Source: Algoriphagus sediminis (GTDB taxonomy: Bacteria; Bacteroidota; Bacteroidia; Cytophagales; Cyclobacteriaceae). Taken from it: a stretch of 64,000 nt of DNA. This document shows positions 1 through 8,970 of the stretch, piece by piece; position 1 is the first letter of the stretch; every line of letters begins with the position of its first letter. Below the pieces are notes generated by a model. That model had not been told where the DNA came from. It saw nothing but the letters and a program-made list of their open reading frames with translations, and ran no database searches. The stretch lies in contig NZ_JAUEPH010000003.1 of the NCBI RefSeq assembly GCF_030403435.1, positions 558,001 through 622,000 on the forward strand. Direction: 5' to 3'. The position numbers and the translations under genes are program-made.

Positions 1-487
1 GAGCTCTGAGCGAACTGCCGCGTATTGAAACCCTATAACTGGCTGGTGCACGCTCTTCGATTCGTACCCCCGGCTTTGTATTAAAAGAATTGACAAGGGA
101 GGTTTCATTGAAGCGATTAAAGTCAGCTTCCCGAACCACGGCAATTGCCGCGGATTGCTCCAGCAGAGGTCTTTGGGATTCAAAAGCAGTAACGGTAACC
201 TGGGATAGGTCGATCGCAAGCTTTTTTAAGAAGACTACATTTTCTCCGGGTGAAAGTCTGACTCGGAGTGTCTGGTAGCCTTCTTTGGATACGATAAAGG
301 TTTCAGACTTTAGAGAATTAAAGGTCACTTGACCTGATTCATCACTTAATTCTGTTTTGCCATCTACACTTTCAAAGATGACATCCTGAATCGGAATCTG
401 ACTTTCCTGATCCAAGACTTTGATGGTAATTTGCCCGTAGCAGACTAGGCTGATGAAAAGGAGCAGAAGGGTGAAAATTCTACGCAT
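1..487 (-). CDS. TonB-dependent outer-membrane receptor, N-terminal part (runs off the left edge)
   Basis: The reverse strand is open from an ATG at 487 to the window edge (about 162 codons). The product begins with a signal peptide (MRRIFTLLLLF..., ending near YGQ), then a carboxypeptidase-regulatory-like beta-sandwich of about 75 residues (ITIKVLDQESQIPIQDVIFE), then a TonB-box-like stretch (SQVTVTAFESQRP) and the start of a plug domain with the typical NSFNTKPGVRIEER and SIRGSSLRA segments. Such receptors import oligosaccharides, siderophores or other large ligands across the outer membrane using TonB energy. It is divergent from a fucosidase/sulfatase operon, so a role in uptake of sulfated fucan fragments is possible. 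That substrate is inferred from position only, and no SusD partner is visible on this side. The barrel lies outside the window. Confidence 0.88.
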   Translation of the reverse strand, partial: MRRIFTLLLLFISLVCYGQITIKVLDQESQIPIQDVIFESVDGKTELSDESGQVTFNSLKSETFIVSKEGYQTLRVRLSPGENVVFLKKLAIDLSQVTVTAFESQRPLLEQSAAIAVVREADFNRFNETSLVNSFNTKPGVRIEERAPASYRVSIRGSSLRA

Positions 488-519
488 GGTGAAATTTAAT
501 GTATTTTTTGGAAGAGCTT

Positions 520-547
520 TTACCTGAAAAGACCAATGGTCAGGTAA
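520..547. promoter_or_regulatory. Inverted repeat between divergent receptor and fucosidase genes
   Basis: TTACCTGA at 520-527 is matched by its reverse complement TCAGGTAA at 540-547, separated by 12 bases that contain a second small dyad (GACC-aat-GGTC, 531-541). It lies midway between the two divergent start codons, with no long T tract on either side, so it looks more like an operator or promoter-control dyad than a terminator. No -7 TAnnTTTG element was recognised beside it. Function is inferred. Confidence 0.4.
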
Positions 548-618
548 GGTGATGGACCAGCAAAATATCCTTTCTATTTCCACATAGAATCCGTAATATT
601 CCTGTCTACCAACCAGCC

Positions 619-2649
619 ATGAAAAAGTATTTTTATTCCGTTATCCTTTTGGGTTTCTGGGCTTGCCAGCCGAAAGTTGCTCCCCCTGAGCCGGTGTTGC
701 CCATCCCGGATGAAAGACAGATTCTTTGGCAAGAGCTAGAGTATTATGGATTCATTCATTTCAATATGAATACATTCTCGGATCGGGAATGGGGGTTTGG
801 AGATGAATCCCCTGAGCAGTTTAATCCTACGGAATTGGATGCCAGACAATGGGCGAAAGTGGCCTCAGAAGCGGGAATGAAAGGCTTGATTTTGACGGCA
901 AAGCATCATGATGGTTTTGTACTTTGGCCATCGGCCTACACTGAGCACTCAGTAAAAAATAGCCCCTGGAGAAATGGAGAGGGCGATTTGATTCAAGAAT
1001 TTGTTGATGCCTGTAGAGAATTTGGGCTGAAGCCCGGAATCTATTATTCCCCATGGGATAGAAACCATCCTGACTATGGCAAGCCTGAGTACATTACTTA
1101 CATGCGAAATCAGCTGACTGAGCTACTCAGTAACTACGGGGAGATTTTTGAGGTTTGGTTTGATGGAGCGAATGGCGGAGATGGTTGGTATGGCGGTGCC
1201 AATGAAACCCTAAGAGTGGATAAGCTGACCTATTACGATTGGCCGAATACGCATGCTTTGGTTCGGGAACTCCAACCCAATGCAGTTTTATTCAGTGATG
1301 CCGGTCCGGATGTTCGTTGGGTGGGAAATGAAAGTGGCTTTGCTTATGAAACCACCTGGTCGAATTTATTTCGAGATTCGGTTTATGCTGGGATGCCGGA
1401 GTATGCTCAGGAATGGTCGGATGGACAGGAGAATGGCTCGCATTGGGTTCCAGCTGAAACAAACGTCTCCACGAGACCAGGCTGGTACTATCATACTTAT
1501 GAAGATCATAAGGTGAAAACCCTCGATCAGTTGGTGGGTATTTATTATGAAAGTATCGGTCGAAATACTTCGCTTTTGATCAATTTTCCCGTGGATACCA
1601 GAGGTTTGATTCATGAGCAAGATGAGGAGGCAGTTTTGGCTTTAGCCACAAAAATAGAAGAGGACTTCGCGTATAATTTGCTTGGTGCATCTGAGATCAA
1701 GGCCTCAAGTGAAAGGGGAAAATCCTATGAAACAGATAATTTGATTGACCAGGATTATGAATCCTACTGGACAGTTCCTGATAATTCATCAGACTGGGAA
1801 TTGACTTTTGATTTTGGAAAGGAAACTACCTTTAATCGACTTTTAATTCAGGAATACACTCCGCTGGGGCAAAGAGTTAAGTCATTTGTACTAGAAAAAG
1901 AATTGGATAATGGCTGGGAGCCAATCGCAGATGGGACTACTGTGGGCTACAAGAGAATTCTGAGATTTCCCGAGCAAAGAGCAGAGCGGATTCGGCTTCG
2001 ATTCTTAGATGCCAAAGCTATTCCGGTTATCTCAGAAATAGGAATTTACGATGCTCCTGCGCTTTTGATCCCTCCAAAAATATCAAGGGAAAAGAGCGGA
2101 ATAGTTACGCTTACCTCTCCTGATGAAGATCTGGAGCTTTACTATTCCCTTGGTGCTGATGGAGACGAAATTCCTTATTCTCAGCCTTTTCAGATTGATG
2201 AAGCGGTGAGTTTGACGACTTTTTCGAAGGACCCTGGAAGTGGAGAAACCAGCCAGAAGTCTGTAGTGACTTTGGGAAAGAGTAAGGCTTTATGGGAAAG
2301 TGCGGATGAAAAAATCATAGACGAGAACCCTCAGACCTACTGGACAAGTGAAAATAATTCAATTGAGATTAATCTGGGAGAGGAGTTGGATATTTCAGGG
2401 TTTACCTATTATCCCATGCAAGCCCGATATCCCAGTGGATTTATCAGCAAGTATGAATTTCAGGTGAGTCGAGATGGGAAGCTTTGGAAGAAAGTATCCG
2501 AAGGTGAGTTTTCAAATATCCAAAATAATCCTGTGCAGCAAGAGATAAGGTTTGATGTGGAAAAAGCCAGGTTTATCAGGCTCACGGCCATCCAAACTGT
2601 GGATAACCAAGCAGCGACCTTTGCAGAGGTTGGAATCATTACGCCCTAA
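619..2649 (+). CDS. GH29 alpha-L-fucosidase lipoprotein with discoidin domains
   Basis: This enzyme hydrolyses terminal alpha-L-fucose from oligosaccharides or fucan. The start gives a lipoprotein signal with the lipid-bearing cysteine at residue 16 (GFWAC). The GH29 barrel covers about residues 30-345, with the TAKHHDGF segment at 93-100 and the WFDG motif at 180-183, whose aspartate D182 is the family nucleophile. It is followed by an F5/8 type C (discoidin) module at about 352-485, a chitobiase/hexosaminidase C-terminal-like beta module at about 486-550, and a second discoidin-like module at about 555-676. These extra modules probably bind carbohydrate. The gene is 3 nt upstream of a sulfatase gene and heads the operon of 619-5356. 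Retaining GH29 chemistry is known for the family; the natural substrate, probably sulfated fucan, is inferred from the two neighbouring sulfatases. Confidence 0.93.
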   Translation: MKKYFYSVILLGFWACQPKVAPPEPVLPIPDERQILWQELEYYGFIHFNMNTFSDREWGFGDESPEQFNPTELDARQWAKVASEAGMKGLILTAKHHDGFVLWPSAYTEHSVKNSPWRNGEGDLIQEFVDACREFGLKPGIYYSPWDRNHPDYGKPEYITYMRNQLTELLSNYGEIFEVWFDGANGGDGWYGGANETLRVDKLTYYDWPNTHALVRELQPNAVLFSDAGPDVRWVGNESGFAYETTWSNLFRDSVYAGMPEYAQEWSDGQENGSHWVPAETNVSTRPGWYYHTYEDHKVKTLDQLVGIYYESIGRNTSLLINFPVDTRGLIHEQDEEAVLALATKIEEDFAYNLLGASEIKASSERGKSYETDNLIDQDYESYWTVPDNSSDWELTFDFGKETTFNRLLIQEYTPLGQRVKSFVLEKELDNGWEPIADGTTVGYKRILRFPEQRAERIRLRFLDAKAIPVISEIGIYDAPALLIPPKISREKSGIVTLTSPDEDLELYYSLGADGDEIPYSQPFQIDEAVSLTTFSKDPGSGETSQKSVVTLGKSKALWESADEKIIDENPQTYWTSENNSIEINLGEELDISGFTYYPMQARYPSGFISKYEFQVSRDGKLWKKVSEGEFSNIQNNPVQQEIRFDVEKARFIRLTAIQTVDNQAATFAEVGIITP

Positions 2650-2652
2650 ACT

Positions 2653-3984
2653 ATGAGAAAAGTACTTTTTTTGATTGGCCTTATGGCCCTGAGCGAACTT
2701 AGCTTTGCCCAGCAAAAACCCAACATCATCATCCTCTTCGCTGATGACATGGGTTATGGTGATGTGGGAGTGAATGGCCATCCCACCATCCAGACACCAA
2801 ACCTCGATCAAATGGCGATGGAGGGAATTCGCTTCACCAATTTCTATTCCACATCGCCTGCCTGTACCGCCAGTCGATATGGCCTTTTGACTGGTAGATA
2901 TCCAGAACGCTCCGGATTCGGATGGGTTTTAAACCCGGATTCTCCCAGAGGAATCCATCCCATGGAGTATACTCTTGCAGAATTTCTGAAGGATGAGGAC
3001 TACAATACGGCCATGTATGGGAAGTGGCATTTGGGAACGACCAAAAGAGAATATCTGCCTCTGCAAAACGGCTTTGATGAGTACATCGGTCTGCCTTATA
3101 GCAATGATATGATTCCTCCAAAGTGGCCGGATATTCCATTGCTATCAGGGAATGATACGCTGGAGCTGAATCCTGATCAGACCAAACTCACCCAGCTTTA
3201 CACCGAAAAGGCCATAGATTTCATCAAAAAGAATGAGGACAATCCTTTCTTCATTTATCTTCCCTATGCCATGCCGCATGTGCCGCTTTATCCCGGGGAA
3301 AGGTTTCAGGGTAAATCCAGACGTGGACTTTATGGTGATGTAATTGAGGAGATTGATTGGTCCGTCGGACAAATTTTGGATTACCTAAGAGAAAATGGAT
3401 TGGCGGAAAATACAATGGTTTGGTTCACCTCGGACAACGGGCCTTGGATAATCAAGGATGAATTGGGAGGATCTGCCGGTCTTTTTAGAGATGGAAAAGG
3501 TTCCACCTGGGAAGGGGGTCAAAGGGAACCTGCATTTTTTTGGTGGCCTGGGGAAATAGATGGAGGCGATGTTTACATGGAAATTGCCTCGACCAAAGAC
3601 ATTTTCCCAACAGTTGCCGGGATACTTGACAAGGAACTCCCAAATGATAGAATCATAGATGGAATAGACCTTTCTGAGTTTTCACTTTTAAAAGAGCAAG
3701 AGGAGCGGACCTTCTTTTATTATGGATTTGACAATACTGTTTTTGCCGTGAGGCATGGAAGATGGAAACTGCATATTCGTACAAATTCCCAAACCGGAAA
3801 AACCTATTTCGATGATCCTTTACCGTTGCTTTTTGATGTAGAAACAGATCCTTCTGAGCAGTATAATTTAGCCGCTGAGCAACCAGAAATTGTCAGACAA
3901 TTACAAATCCTAATCCAAGCACACAATGAAGAATCCGCGGAGAATCCTGACTTTTTTACCCTTGAAGAAGGAAATGAAAAGTAA
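2653..3984 (+). CDS. Secreted formylglycine-dependent sulfatase 1
   Basis: A type I (alkaline-phosphatase superfamily) sulfatase of 443 residues with a signal peptide ending near SFAQ. The metal-binding N-terminus reads PNIIILFADDMGYGD. The CTASR signature carries the cysteine (C71) that is converted to formylglycine, followed by LLTGRYPERSG. The KWHLG segment and a C-terminal GRWKLHIRTN strand are also typical. The enzyme should remove sulfate from carbohydrate in the periplasm or outside the cell; the sulfate position cannot be told from sequence. The gene sits 3 nt after the fucosidase gene and its last 11 nt overlap the start of the second sulfatase, so the three genes are probably co-transcribed. 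No sulfatase-maturating enzyme is in this window. Confidence 0.93.
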   Translation: MRKVLFLIGLMALSELSFAQQKPNIIILFADDMGYGDVGVNGHPTIQTPNLDQMAMEGIRFTNFYSTSPACTASRYGLLTGRYPERSGFGWVLNPDSPRGIHPMEYTLAEFLKDEDYNTAMYGKWHLGTTKREYLPLQNGFDEYIGLPYSNDMIPPKWPDIPLLSGNDTLELNPDQTKLTQLYTEKAIDFIKKNEDNPFFIYLPYAMPHVPLYPGERFQGKSRRGLYGDVIEEIDWSVGQILDYLRENGLAENTMVWFTSDNGPWIIKDELGGSAGLFRDGKGSTWEGGQREPAFFWWPGEIDGGDVYMEIASTKDIFPTVAGILDKELPNDRIIDGIDLSEFSLLKEQEERTFFYYGFDNTVFAVRHGRWKLHIRTNSQTGKTYFDDPLPLLFDVETDPSEQYNLAAEQPEIVRQLQILIQAHNEESAENPDFFTLEEGNEK

Positions 3985-5356
3985 ACTGATATTGGCCTCA
4001 GCGTTTCTGCTCATTCTAGTTTCATGTGCTAAGCGGGAGGCTGAAGTTCCGAATCCTTCCAAGCCAAATATCCTGGTGATTCTAACCGATGATCAAGGTA
4101 CGCTGGATCTAAATAGTTACGGAAGCACCGACATTGAAACTCCAAATCTGGACAGGCTTGCCGCGGCCGGCGTTCGGTTTACGCAGTTTTATTCCGTCGC
4201 TCCTGTCTGTTCGCCTTCAAGAGCAGGACTTCTTACAGGGAAGTATAATTACAATGCAGGGCTTTTTGGAAATGTGGATACTCCAAACAACGACCCAGAA
4301 GGTAAAACCGGCATGCCTACGGAGCAAGTGACCATGGCCGAAGTATTTAAGCCGGCTGGCTATAGAACGGCCTTGATCGGGAAATGGCATTTGGGACATA
4401 CCCCTGAAAAACTTCCGAATGGACAGGGGTTTGATTATTTCTTCGGACATCAAAGAGGGTGCATAGATAACTATTCTCACTTCTTTTTTTGGAATGGTCC
4501 AAATCTTCATGATCTCTACCAAAACGAAACTGAAGTCTACCGGGAAGGGGAGTTTTTTGGGGACTTGATGGTGGAGGAATTAGTGAATTTTACCCAGCCC
4601 AAAGGCGATCCTTTTTTTGTGTATTGGGCGATTAATATGCCCCATTATCCTTATCAGGGGCGTGAAAGCTGGCTAAAAAATTATGCCAATTTGCCTAGCC
4701 CAAGGAAAGAGTATGCTGCTTTTATTTCTACCATGGATGAGCTGGTGGGTAATGTTTTGGATCATCTGCAAGCCACGGGGCAGATTGATAATACGATCAT
4801 TGTTTTCCAGTCTGACCACGGTCACAGTGTGGAATCTCGGGCTTATTTTGGCGGAGGAAATCCAGGCCCATTTAATGGAGCCAAGTTTAGCATGCTGGAG
4901 GGTGGAATCCGGGTTCCGGCGATTATATCCTGGACTGATGGTGATATTCCAAAAGGTGAGGTAAGAAACCAATGGGCCGGGGCAGTGGATTGGCTTCCCA
5001 CGCTTGCTGATCTGGCAGGGGTGGACCTTCCAGATGGTGAAATTTTGGATGGGTTTAGCCTGAGGGACGTGATCTATTCCAATGCAGATTCACCACATGA
5101 AACCATGTTTTGGGCTACTGGAAATCCTGAAGTCAAAACAAATTCCTGGGCCGTTAGAAAAGGTGATTGGAAGCTTCTGGGGAATCCATTTGATCCTAGG
5201 AATGAATTGGAGTTTTTGGAATCAGATTCTCTTTATTTAGTGAATTTGAAGCAGGACAGCACAGAAAGTCAAAATCTGGCAAGTATGCATCCTGAGGTAC
5301 TTTCCGAGCTAAAGGCTATTCATAACAATTGGCGTAAAGAAATTTTGAGCCAATAG
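3974..5356 (+). CDS. Lipoprotein formylglycine-dependent sulfatase 2
   Basis: A second, divergent sulfatase of 460 residues from the chosen start. An in-frame ATG exists at 3926, but the ATG at 3974 starts directly at a lipoprotein signal (MKSKLILASAFLLILVSC, lipid cysteine C18), so I prefer it; it overlaps the upstream sulfatase gene by 11 nt. The metal site begins PNILVILTDDQG, and the CSPSR signature carries the formylglycine cysteine C79, followed by AGLLTGKYN. The HQRGCIDNYSHFFFWN region and KWHLGH are family-typical. It is expected to be anchored to a membrane and to desulfate sugar units; with two different sulfatases beside a GH29 enzyme, a multiply sulfated fucan is the simplest substrate guess. 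A 69-nt gap without a clear terminator separates it from the next gene. Confidence 0.92.
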   Translation: MKSKLILASAFLLILVSCAKREAEVPNPSKPNILVILTDDQGTLDLNSYGSTDIETPNLDRLAAAGVRFTQFYSVAPVCSPSRAGLLTGKYNYNAGLFGNVDTPNNDPEGKTGMPTEQVTMAEVFKPAGYRTALIGKWHLGHTPEKLPNGQGFDYFFGHQRGCIDNYSHFFFWNGPNLHDLYQNETEVYREGEFFGDLMVEELVNFTQPKGDPFFVYWAINMPHYPYQGRESWLKNYANLPSPRKEYAAFISTMDELVGNVLDHLQATGQIDNTIIVFQSDHGHSVESRAYFGGGNPGPFNGAKFSMLEGGIRVPAIISWTDGDIPKGEVRNQWAGAVDWLPTLADLAGVDLPDGEILDGFSLRDVIYSNADSPHETMFWATGNPEVKTNSWAVRKGDWKLLGNPFDPRNELEFLESDSLYLVNLKQDSTESQNLASMHPEVLSELKAIHNNWRKEILSQ

Positions 5357-5425
5357 TCAGTTTTGGGTGGTTTTTCGGCTGGGATTTACTTAGTTTATAT
5401 GCCTAATTACCCAAAATAATTATCT

Positions 5426-5980
5426 ATGAATAGAAGAATTGCCCTTAAACATCTCGCGATGGTCACCGGAGGCATAGCTTTGATCCCTTCCTGTGACTTC
5501 AGCTCTGATGATATTATTGCCGCTTACGAGAAACTACAGATAAAAGCCTCCGAAAAAGATCTGCTTGGTGCCATTTCAAACACCATCATTCCCGCAGGGG
5601 AGATAAAAGGCGCACTTGATATCGAGGTGCCGGATTTCATTTTGGTGATGGTGAATGACTGTGTGAAGTCTGAAGATCAAAACAGATTTATGGCGGGGCT
5701 AAGAGCTTTTCCGGAATTTGTAAAAACCAAAGCTGGAAGCGGCTTCTCAAGTTTAAGCGACAACGGAAGAGAAGAAATCATTAAGGAAGGACTGGCAGCG
5801 GAGACTGAAGAATCCGCCAACATCAAATACTTCCTTCAAATGGCCAAACGATTTACCATCCAAGGTTACATGGCCTCCGAGTATATACAAACCGAAGTCA
5901 TTCCTTATTCCTTGATTCCAGGTGAATACAATGGAGCTGTTTTGATTTCAGATATCAATAAACCAAGGATTAATGGCTAA
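5426..5980 (+). CDS. TAT-exported gluconate 2-dehydrogenase subunit 3 family protein
   Basis: A 184-residue protein beginning with a twin-arginine signal (RR at 3-4, MNRRIALKHLAMVTGG) and a cysteine at 23 that could make it a TAT lipoprotein. The rest resembles the small subunit (gluconate 2-dehydrogenase subunit 3 family) that accompanies secreted GMC-type dehydrogenases, with the LGAISNTIIPAGE and DFILVMVNDCV helices. In characterised systems this subunit helps fold and export the flavoprotein, which lacks its own signal peptide. That fits here: the next gene overlaps by 8 nt and encodes a GMC enzyme without a signal peptide. Together they should form a periplasmic sugar dehydrogenase passing electrons to a cytochrome c or other acceptor not seen nearby. 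Confidence 0.85.
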   Translation: MNRRIALKHLAMVTGGIALIPSCDFSSDDIIAAYEKLQIKASEKDLLGAISNTIIPAGEIKGALDIEVPDFILVMVNDCVKSEDQNRFMAGLRAFPEFVKTKAGSGFSSLSDNGREEIIKEGLAAETEESANIKYFLQMAKRFTIQGYMASEYIQTEVIPYSLIPGEYNGAVLISDINKPRING

Positions 5981-7682
5981 TCTAAACCTAAAGAATAAGC
6001 AAGATCGAACTTACGAAGCGATCGTGGTAGGATCAGGTATTTCCGGGGCCTGGGCGGCCAAAGAACTTTGTGATCTGGGGGTGAAAACCCTGATGATCGA
6101 GCGGGGAAGAAATGTGGAACATAACAAGGACTACCCTACCACAAATATGCTTCCTTACCAGTTTGAGCATAGAAACCAGCTCACAGAAGACATAAAAAAA
6201 GAAAATCCGGTCATCAGTAAATGCTATGCGTTTCGGGAAGATGCCATGCATTTTTTCGTAAAAGATAAAGAGCATCCCTATGTTCAGGAAAAACCTTTTG
6301 ATTGGATTCGTGGCTATCAGGTGGGTGGTAAGTCATTGCTTTGGGCGAGACACGTTCAGCGCTGGTCCAAGTATGATTTTGAGGGGCCAGCCAGAGATGG
6401 CTTTGCAGTGGAATGGCCTATCACTTACGACGAGATCGCTCCCTGGTATAGTCATGTGGAGAAATTTGCCGGGGTAGCCGGCAACAAAGACGGATTACCT
6501 AATCTGCCAGATGGTGAATTTCTTCCAGCTTTCAAACTGAACATAGTCGAAAAACATTTCCAGGAAAGCCTGAAAAAGAACTATGGCAATGACCGCCACA
6601 TGATTGCGGCCAGAATGGCTCATATCAATGGTAATCCTGAGAAGTTTGTGGAACAGGGTCGTACACTTTGCCAAAGCAGGAATCTTTGCCAAAGAGGATG
6701 TCCATTTGGGGGATATTTCAGTAGTAATTCTTCTACAATTCCGTGGGCGCTGAAAACAGGTAATCTCACATTGAGGCCTATGGCAGTAGTGCACTCCGTG
6801 ATTTATGATGAGGAAAAAGGTAAAGCTACCGGTGTCAGAATCATCGATGCAGAAACTAAGGAAATGGAGGAGTTTTATGCTCCAGTGATTTTCTTAAATG
6901 CAGCCGCTTTGAACACTAATGCGATTCTCTTAAACTCTAAATCTGATCGCTTCCCTGAAGGCTTGGGAAATGATAACGGATTGCTAGGCAAGTACATTGC
7001 TTTCCATAATTATCGGGCAAGAGTATCAGCTGAATACGAAGGTCTATCCGAGTACACCACGTCGGGTGGCAGACCAACTAGTGGTTATTTCCCAAGATTT
7101 AGAAATGTGTACAAGCAAGAGACCGATTTCCTCAGAGGGTATGCGGCTGGTTTTGGAGCGAATAGAGGTTCAAGTCCGGACACTGATGCCATAGGAATGG
7201 AGCTTAAAAACAATCTTCTCAATCCAGATCAGTATGGTCCATGGAGAATAGGTTCTCATATGATGGGAGAGACTATCCCAAAAGAGACAAACTATGTGAA
7301 ATTGGACCCCGAGTTGACCGATGATTTTGGAATCCCACAGCTGCGAGTTTCTGTGGATTATGATGAGAATGATGAGAAAATGACCAGGGATTATATCGAA
7401 CAGATGTCAGATATGTTTGAAAAGGCTGGATTCACTAATATTCGGTCCAGTGATAGTAAACAAGCTCCCGGTTTAGACATTCATGAAATGGGAGGCGTGC
7501 GCATGGGCAAAGACCCAAAAACCTCACTTTTGAATAAGCATCATCAGCTTCACGCAGTTCCAAATGTATATGTGACGGATGGGGCATGTATGACCTCTAC
7601 CTCTACTCAAAATCCATCACTGACCTATATGGCTTTTGCAGCGAGGGCTGCGCATCATGCGGTGGAAGAAAGTAAGAATTAA
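5973..7682 (+). CDS. GMC-family FAD oxidoreductase, large subunit of a periplasmic sugar dehydrogenase
   Basis: A 569-residue glucose-methanol-choline oxidoreductase. The FAD dinucleotide fold opens with GSGISG (20-25), followed by GGKSLLW (118-124). The C-terminal half has HEMGGVRMG with H504 and TQNPSLTYMA with N547, the usual GMC catalytic His/Asn pair. A cluster of three cysteines (C233, C239, C243; LCQSRNLCQRGCPFGG) sits where bacterial FAD-glucose dehydrogenases and glucoside 3-dehydrogenases carry an Fe-S cluster, which would make it an electron-transferring dehydrogenase rather than an oxidase. It has no signal peptide and probably leaves the cell bound to its TAT partner encoded just upstream (8-nt overlap). 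Related pairs oxidise sugars or glycosides, including C3 oxidation to 3-keto-glycosides; the actual substrate is not shown by sequence. A strong terminator follows. Confidence 0.88.
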   Translation: MANLNLKNKQDRTYEAIVVGSGISGAWAAKELCDLGVKTLMIERGRNVEHNKDYPTTNMLPYQFEHRNQLTEDIKKENPVISKCYAFREDAMHFFVKDKEHPYVQEKPFDWIRGYQVGGKSLLWARHVQRWSKYDFEGPARDGFAVEWPITYDEIAPWYSHVEKFAGVAGNKDGLPNLPDGEFLPAFKLNIVEKHFQESLKKNYGNDRHMIAARMAHINGNPEKFVEQGRTLCQSRNLCQRGCPFGGYFSSNSSTIPWALKTGNLTLRPMAVVHSVIYDEEKGKATGVRIIDAETKEMEEFYAPVIFLNAAALNTNAILLNSKSDRFPEGLGNDNGLLGKYIAFHNYRARVSAEYEGLSEYTTSGGRPTSGYFPRFRNVYKQETDFLRGYAAGFGANRGSSPDTDAIGMELKNNLLNPDQYGPWRIGSHMMGETIPKETNYVKLDPELTDDFGIPQLRVSVDYDENDEKMTRDYIEQMSDMFEKAGFTNIRSSDSKQAPGLDIHEMGGVRMGKDPKTSLLNKHHQLHAVPNVYVTDGACMTSTSTQNPSLTYMAFAARAAHHAVEESKN

Positions 7683-7690
7683 GTTTTTAG

Positions 7691-7729
7691 AAAGAAGGCT
7701 CGAAAAATTAAATTTGGGCCTTCTTTTTT
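7691..7729. terminator. Intrinsic terminator between convergent GMC and DUF917 genes
   Basis: AAAGAAGGCTC (7691-7701) pairs with GGGCCTTCTTT (7716-7726), an 11-bp stem with one G-T pair, followed on the + strand by a T run to 7729. The matching A-rich flank means it could also stop leftward transcription from the DUF917 gene, whose stop codon overlaps the T run. Confidence 0.85.
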
Positions 7730-8897
7730 AGTAAACATTTGACTTTATTTTTTTTAATAAATCGTGAAGCAAATCTCCAAGTCCAATGAGGTCAGTAGCT
7801 TTTACATCCATAGAACCGGCATAACCCATTTTATTGATGATGCTCTGAAAGCCTTTAATTATTCTTTCGGATTTCATGACTTCAGGAGCTTGAACTCGAA
7901 TGATAAATAGTTCATCCGCGCTCGATATTTCACCATTAGTGATCACTCTAAATTCTCGGGTAATCACACATATGAGATCAGGAGCAATGGCTAGCGGAGA
8001 AGTATCTTGGGTAGAAAAAACAATGAGGTTTTCATTTTGATTCAGTATGGTATAGAATAATCCGGCTTTTTCACTATCTGCAATTACTATTTTTCCATGG
8101 TCAAAGCCCCCTCCTACATTATCCAATGTATTTAATACCTTACCTTTTCCGATCAGCTGGGCTTTTAGTTTATTTACTTCTGCAAGAGATCCTTGATCAG
8201 GAATAGATAGTTTTTGTAAACTCTGAATAACCTTACCCATCGCTATGCTCAGACTTATAGTTCCAGGTATCATGGTTTGTATAAGTTTGGAGATGGGGTT
8301 GGAAAACATCGCGAGGCTGGCGGAATTACCAAAATCTGGTATGCTTATTATTGGTCTAAGCATTTCATCGAGCTTTGCTGATGAATCACAAATCAAGGTG
8401 ACCGATTTATTCTGGTCATTGGTAATCACTGCCGGAGAGACAGACAAGTCTCCATTTGCCCAGGTTGTGAGCTCTATCTGAGGTACGGCCCGTCTGGCCC
8501 CATCACCATCTAAAACCACCACTTTTGGATTTGCTGCGGCAAGTACAAATGGAACCATTGTACTTTCTGGCCCTAACTCCACTGGTAATACAGCAAGGGT
8601 TTCAACTTGTGTATAATTCTTTTGATAGGTAGCAAGACTTTCGAAAGCTGCAGAAATTGCGATATCTTGTCTACTCTCGATTGCTGAGACAGCTCCAATG
8701 TCGCAAATGACCATGCCCAATGAGTTCTGGTCTAGGTTGTCGTCCTTGGTTACCAAGGAAATGGAGAGGTCAGGTTTTTCACTTTTCAGCTTGCTAAGAA
8801 AATCATAACCGGTTTTGGTCATTCCACCACCTCCACTTCCCAAAAATGCCGTGCCTAGGATTATCTGCTCTAGTTCAGTGAAACCAATCTTTTTCAT
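7728..8897 (-). CDS. DUF917 family protein (hydantoinase/S-methyl-thiohydantoin desulfurase-like)
   Basis: A 389-residue protein with the start segment MKKIGFTELEQIILGTAFLGSGGGG, whose glycine run (20-25) marks the DUF917 family. Further matches are the KVVVLDGDGARRAVPQIELT segment and the C-terminal TNGEISSADELFIIRVQAP. DUF917 proteins occur next to or fused with hydantoinase/oxoprolinase enzymes, and some are linked to thiohydantoin desulfuration, but no hydantoinase gene is adjacent here, so the reaction is unknown. It has no signal peptide and is probably cytoplasmic. It is divergent from the cysteine-hydrolase gene at 8971 and convergent with the GMC gene, so it is a single-gene unit. 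Confidence 0.75.
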   Translation of the reverse strand: MKKIGFTELEQIILGTAFLGSGGGGMTKTGYDFLSKLKSEKPDLSISLVTKDDNLDQNSLGMVICDIGAVSAIESRQDIAISAAFESLATYQKNYTQVETLAVLPVELGPESTMVPFVLAAANPKVVVLDGDGARRAVPQIELTTWANGDLSVSPAVITNDQNKSVTLICDSSAKLDEMLRPIISIPDFGNSASLAMFSNPISKLIQTMIPGTISLSIAMGKVIQSLQKLSIPDQGSLAEVNKLKAQLIGKGKVLNTLDNVGGGFDHGKIVIADSEKAGLFYTILNQNENLIVFSTQDTSPLAIAPDLICVITREFRVITNGEISSADELFIIRVQAPEVMKSERIIKGFQSIINKMGYAGSMDVKATDLIGLGDLLHDLLKKIKSNVY

Positions 8898-8970
8898 ACC
8901 GTTCCATTTAGGATATTAATGAGTATATTATTTCGAATTAAATCTGTTCTAACTTAACATAATTTTTCAA

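Noticed and set aside
90..278. 62-codon + strand frame near the left edge
   Set aside because: It is opposite the TonB receptor frame, which has clear signal, carboxypeptidase-like and plug features.
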